64,000 nucleotides of DNA, from positions 30,422 through 94,421 of the forward strand of contig CALAIY010000028.1 in NCBI GenBank assembly GCA_937922595.1, written 5' to 3'. Both the position numbers and the translations under genes were made by a program. Below the pieces are notes generated by a model, which saw only the letters and a program-made list of their open reading frames with translations, ran no database searches and was not told the DNA's origin. This document shows, one piece after another, positions 61,651-64,000 of this stretch. This DNA comes from an uncultured Verrucomicrobiales bacterium. Lineage in GTDB: Bacteria > Verrucomicrobiota > Verrucomicrobiia > Verrucomicrobiales > DEV007. Within the stretch, counting starts at the first letter, position 1. Every line of letters starts with the position of its first letter.

Positions 61651-62115
61651 ATGACCACTGAAATTCTTGACCAGCTTTTTCGCAGCCGCTATGGCCCTGC
61701 GATCCGACTTTGCCGAAGAATCCAAATTGGCTACATCTGCCTTGCACTGCTCTTTTCCATCATCTGCTTCACTCTTAGAATTCGGATCTGGTGGGGCTTT
61801 CCTCTCATTATTGGCGGCTACTTCGTGCTGAACCAGCTCCTCTTCAACAAATGGAAAGCCACCGCTATCCGCGATCGGATCATGCTCGCTAGCGAGACCG
61901 TGAGCGCCACCGTCACTGCGGCGGACTCCTTCCTCGGGATCCACCAGGTCGCCTACCGCTACCAGTGGAAAAGCTGGAACTTCAGCGCCAGCGACATGGT
62001 AGCAGCCTCCGAGATCGGCAGCTATCAAACCGACCGGAAGATCGACATCTGCCTTGATCCCCTCCGCCCCAAGCAGAGCTATATCATTCCGCTCCCAGAG
62101 CGCCTCGCAGGGTAG
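61651..62115 (+). CDS. Unknown membrane protein with two helices
   Basis: A 154-residue protein from ATG 61651 (MTTEILDQLFRSRYGPAIRL). Two membrane segments lie at ~24-41 (IGYICLALLFSIICFTLRI) and ~45-62 (GFPLIIGGYFVLNQLLF). The C-terminal ~85 residues are soluble (MLASETVSATVTAADSF, YRYQWKSWNFSASDMV). I do not recognise a family. Begins 38 nt after the previous small frame, so the two may be expressed together. Confidence 0.6.
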   Translation: MTTEILDQLFRSRYGPAIRLCRRIQIGYICLALLFSIICFTLRIRIWWGFPLIIGGYFVLNQLLFNKWKATAIRDRIMLASETVSATVTAADSFLGIHQVAYRYQWKSWNFSASDMVAASEIGSYQTDRKIDICLDPLRPKQSYIIPLPERLAG

Positions 62116-62223
62116 CCTGCTTTTTGCAGCAATCAGTCGTGTGGCTTTATTAAACTCGGACAGCTTGCGAAACTCAGCAGGAATCCCATGCCTGCGGAAC
62201 GGGCAGACATTCTGCCGATCCCT

Positions 62224-63213
62224 TCACGCCAGCCACTTCGCAGCGTCTTTCGCAAAATAGGTCAGGATCATGTCTGCACCTGCGCGCTTGATTCCAGTAA
62301 GTGCTTCTAAAGCGACGTTCTTTTCATCGACCCAGCCGTCTTTCGAGGCAGCTTTGATCATGAGGTATTCCCCACTGACTTGATAGGCGGCAATCGGGAG
62401 CGCGGTAGATTCTCGTAAGCGCAGAATAATATCCAGGTATGCCAGCGCAGGCTTCACCATCAAGATATCGGCACCCTCCCCTTCATCCAGGGATGCCTCG
62501 CGGAGCGCTTCACGAATGTTTGCCGGATCCATTTGATAGGTTTTTTTATCGCCGGCCTTAGGAGCCGAATCGAGCGCGCCTCGAAATGGCCCATAGAATG
62601 CGGACGCGTATTTTGCCGTGTAGGACATCAGAGAAACGCCCGGATGTCCGGCGGAATCGAGCGCGGCGCGAAGGGCACCAATCCGGCCGTCCATCATATC
62701 GCTTGGAGCAATGATATCGGCTCCGGCGTCTGCTTGCACACACGCTTGAGTGGCGAGGACTTGGATTGTTTCATCGTTAAGGATTTCGCCATCTTCTACA
62801 ATTCCATCATGCCCATCGGAACTGTAGGGATCGAGCGCAACATCGGTGGTGACGATCAGATCCGGGTGCGTCTGCTTAAGTGCCCGAATGGCCTGGGGAA
62901 TAAGTCCGTCTGGATTAGCGACTTCGTCGCCCCTCGGAGACTTGAGAGCGTCATCGATCTTGGGAAAGAGCACCACTGCGGGGACGCCAAGTGCGTGTGC
63001 TTCACCCGCCTCTTTCACGAGCCCATCCAGACTCCAGCGAGTGCAGCCAGGCATCGAATCAATCGGCTCATCCCCTGCCCCTCCATGGAGGAAGAGCGGA
63101 TAGATGAGATCGCTGGGCGAGAGCGCGGTCTCGCGCACGAGCGCGCGCACGCCGGGAGATTTGCGGTTTCGCCGGGGGCGCTCGGGAAGATCGTAAAGGG
63201 GCAGGTTGGGCAT
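62224..63213 (-). CDS. hemB: Delta-aminolevulinic acid dehydratase (porphobilinogen synthase), Mg-type
   Basis: A 329-residue protein of standard length. The active-site lysines are Lys201 (YTAKYASAFYGPFR) and Lys254 (LMVKPALAYLD). In place of the zinc-binding cysteine triad, residues 124-137 read DVALDPYSSDGHDG, with Asp at 124, 128, 133 and 136, the signature of magnesium-dependent HemB as in plants and Pseudomonas. It condenses two 5-aminolevulinate molecules to porphobilinogen in heme synthesis. It diverges from the deaminase gene, with 62 nt between starts. Confidence 0.96.
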   Translation of the reverse strand: MPNLPLYDLPERPRRNRKSPGVRALVRETALSPSDLIYPLFLHGGAGDEPIDSMPGCTRWSLDGLVKEAGEAHALGVPAVVLFPKIDDALKSPRGDEVANPDGLIPQAIRALKQTHPDLIVTTDVALDPYSSDGHDGIVEDGEILNDETIQVLATQACVQADAGADIIAPSDMMDGRIGALRAALDSAGHPGVSLMSYTAKYASAFYGPFRGALDSAPKAGDKKTYQMDPANIREALREASLDEGEGADILMVKPALAYLDIILRLRESTALPIAAYQVSGEYLMIKAASKDGWVDEKNVALEALTGIKRAGADMILTYFAKDAAKWLA

Positions 63214-63275
63214 CGTTGCCGAGCCTACACCGGGATTGCTCTTGTCAAAAAGTCGTGGCGCGGCTCCTGTCTTGT

Positions 63276-63707
63276 ATGCCGGACCGCATCACGATCCCCC
63301 AGTATTCACTCGCGCTCGCCCACGTAGCCAGCCTCCGCTCCGAAGACCCCTACCGCAAAGTGGGAGCCGTCGCCCTCGACCACTCGAACCGGGTGATCGG
63401 CACCGCCTACAATGGCCTCGCCCCCGGCTTCGAAGCACCGGAAGGCTTCTGGGACGACCGGGACTCACGGCAGAAATACATGCTCCACGCCGAGGTAAAT
63501 CTCTGCTCACTATTTACGAGGGGAAGCGCAAAAATCGTCGCCTGCACCACAAAGCCCTGCACCAGCTGTATGCAGATGCTCTGCGCCTATGATGTCGAAA
63601 CAATCTATTTCCGAGATGATTATCCGACCTCGGATGCCGATGAGATCGCCGCCAAATACGGCGTCGCTCTGATTCAGGTGGAGGACTATCCCAGGGAACT
63701 TTCTTAG
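63276..63707 (+). CDS. Cytidine/deoxycytidylate deaminase-family protein (dCMP-deaminase-like)
   Basis: A 143-residue zinc deaminase from ATG 63276. Zinc and catalytic residues are His71 and Glu73 in MLHAEVN, and Cys95 and Cys98 in TKPCTSCM. SEDPYRKVGAVALDHSNRVIGTAYNG (short parts) resembles dCMP deaminase, which makes dUMP for thymidylate synthesis, though the group also includes ComEB and nucleotide-modifying relatives. The next gene starts 23 nt downstream. Confidence 0.82.
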   Translation: MPDRITIPQYSLALAHVASLRSEDPYRKVGAVALDHSNRVIGTAYNGLAPGFEAPEGFWDDRDSRQKYMLHAEVNLCSLFTRGSAKIVACTTKPCTSCMQMLCAYDVETIYFRDDYPTSDADEIAAKYGVALIQVEDYPRELS

Positions 63708-63730
63708 CGACAAAACACTCGCTCTCAAAA

Positions 63731-64000
63731 ATGGAACTCACCGCCAAATGCCTATGGACGTTTTCCGATGAAGAAACAGGAGATTGGAAGCTTGATCGCT
63801 GGCTAATCAAAAATGGCCAGAGAGTCGAACGCACTACGCCGATTGCAATCCTGGCGAGTCCTGACACCGCAAGCGAGTTAGAAGCGCTTGTGGCCGAATG
63901 GAGGGCGAGAGGGCTCTACGCAAAAACTCACCGAGACGGTATCGACCGTTTTGCTGCTTCAGATTTATTTTCAACCAATCGGCAGAATTGGGAGTCTTAC
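63731..64000 (+). CDS. Unknown protein, 3' truncated by window edge
   Basis: An open frame from ATG 63731 continues past the right edge (90 codons visible). It starts MELTAKCLWTFSDEETGDWK and contains TPIAILASPDTASELEALVAEWRARG. No motif or membrane segment is recognisable. It follows the deaminase gene by 23 nt. Confidence 0.55.
   Translation, partial: MELTAKCLWTFSDEETGDWKLDRWLIKNGQRVERTTPIAILASPDTASELEALVAEWRARGLYAKTHRDGIDRFAASDLFSTNRQNWESY

Noticed and set aside
1..64000. CRISPR arrays, insertion sequences, prophage or integrase genes
   Set aside because: No spaced direct-repeat array, transposase, integrase or phage structural gene was seen on either strand; gene content and codon use are uniform.

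Overview
The window looks like chromosomal DNA from a member of the phylum Verrucomicrobiota. The strongest marker is a complete Verru_Chthon cassette (proteins B-C-A-D, 49991-56276), a set of pseudopilin-like proteins known mainly from Verrucomicrobium and Chthoniobacter relatives. Supporting signs are large secreted proteins ending in 'DADGLPNAQEY'-type tails, degenerate kinase/FGE fusions, a eukaryote-type HisA and a lipid A operon showing a Gram-negative envelope. Coding density is high, third positions are C-rich, many starts lack a Shine-Dalgarno sequence, and several convergent genes overlap. I saw no insertion sequence, prophage, CRISPR array or plasmid gene.

Layout. 1-8.7 kb: end of an AAA ATPase, a secreted protease/thioredoxin fusion that appears to be a UGA-encoded selenoprotein, a TPR membrane protein, an FKBP isomerase, a methyltransferase, a lysine 2,3-aminomutase, and a PH-domain/Gly-rich pair. 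8.7-10.5 kb: ribosomal operon rpmJ-rpsM-rpsK-rpsD, ending in a terminator without rpoA or rplQ; S11 has a long acidic N-terminal extension. 10.7-18.7 kb: a DUF3500 protein, a giant pseudokinase/LRR/FGE/lectin membrane protein coupled to a voltage-gated-type K+ channel, a PatB-like lyase and asnS. 18.6-28.3 kb: a translationally coupled subtilase and TPR-CHAT protease, a DUF3127 protein with an SSB-like tail, and a lamin-tail/Calx-beta surface protein. 28.4-32.4 kb: lpxI-oxidoreductase-lpxB operon with two small downstream genes. 32.4-41.2 kb: photolyase, eukaryote-type hisA, a lipoprotein, a SulP transporter, an FAD reductase, a Nudix hydrolase, a PQQ-type propeller and a HAD phosphatase.

41.2-49.2 kb forms a likely polyamine neighbourhood: an orphan PotD-like lipoprotein coupled to a hybrid sensor kinase, then, divergently, a small drug/metabolite-type transporter, a SET methyltransferase, arginine decarboxylase (speA) and a deoxyhypusine-synthase-family enzyme. 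50-56.3 kb is the Verru_Chthon cassette, preceded by a tandem palindrome. 56.5-64 kb holds tRNA-Ser(CGA), a SenB-like selenosugar synthase, murI, a Ski2-like helicase, small membrane proteins, a Mg-type hemB and a dCMP-deaminase-like gene.

Two independent selenium signals occur in the window: the in-frame UGA at the first redox cysteine of the thioredoxin domain (674-676), and the SenB-like gene at 56648. Each makes the other more believable, since both need selenophosphate. All assignments come from reading motifs and remembered family patterns; no database search was run.
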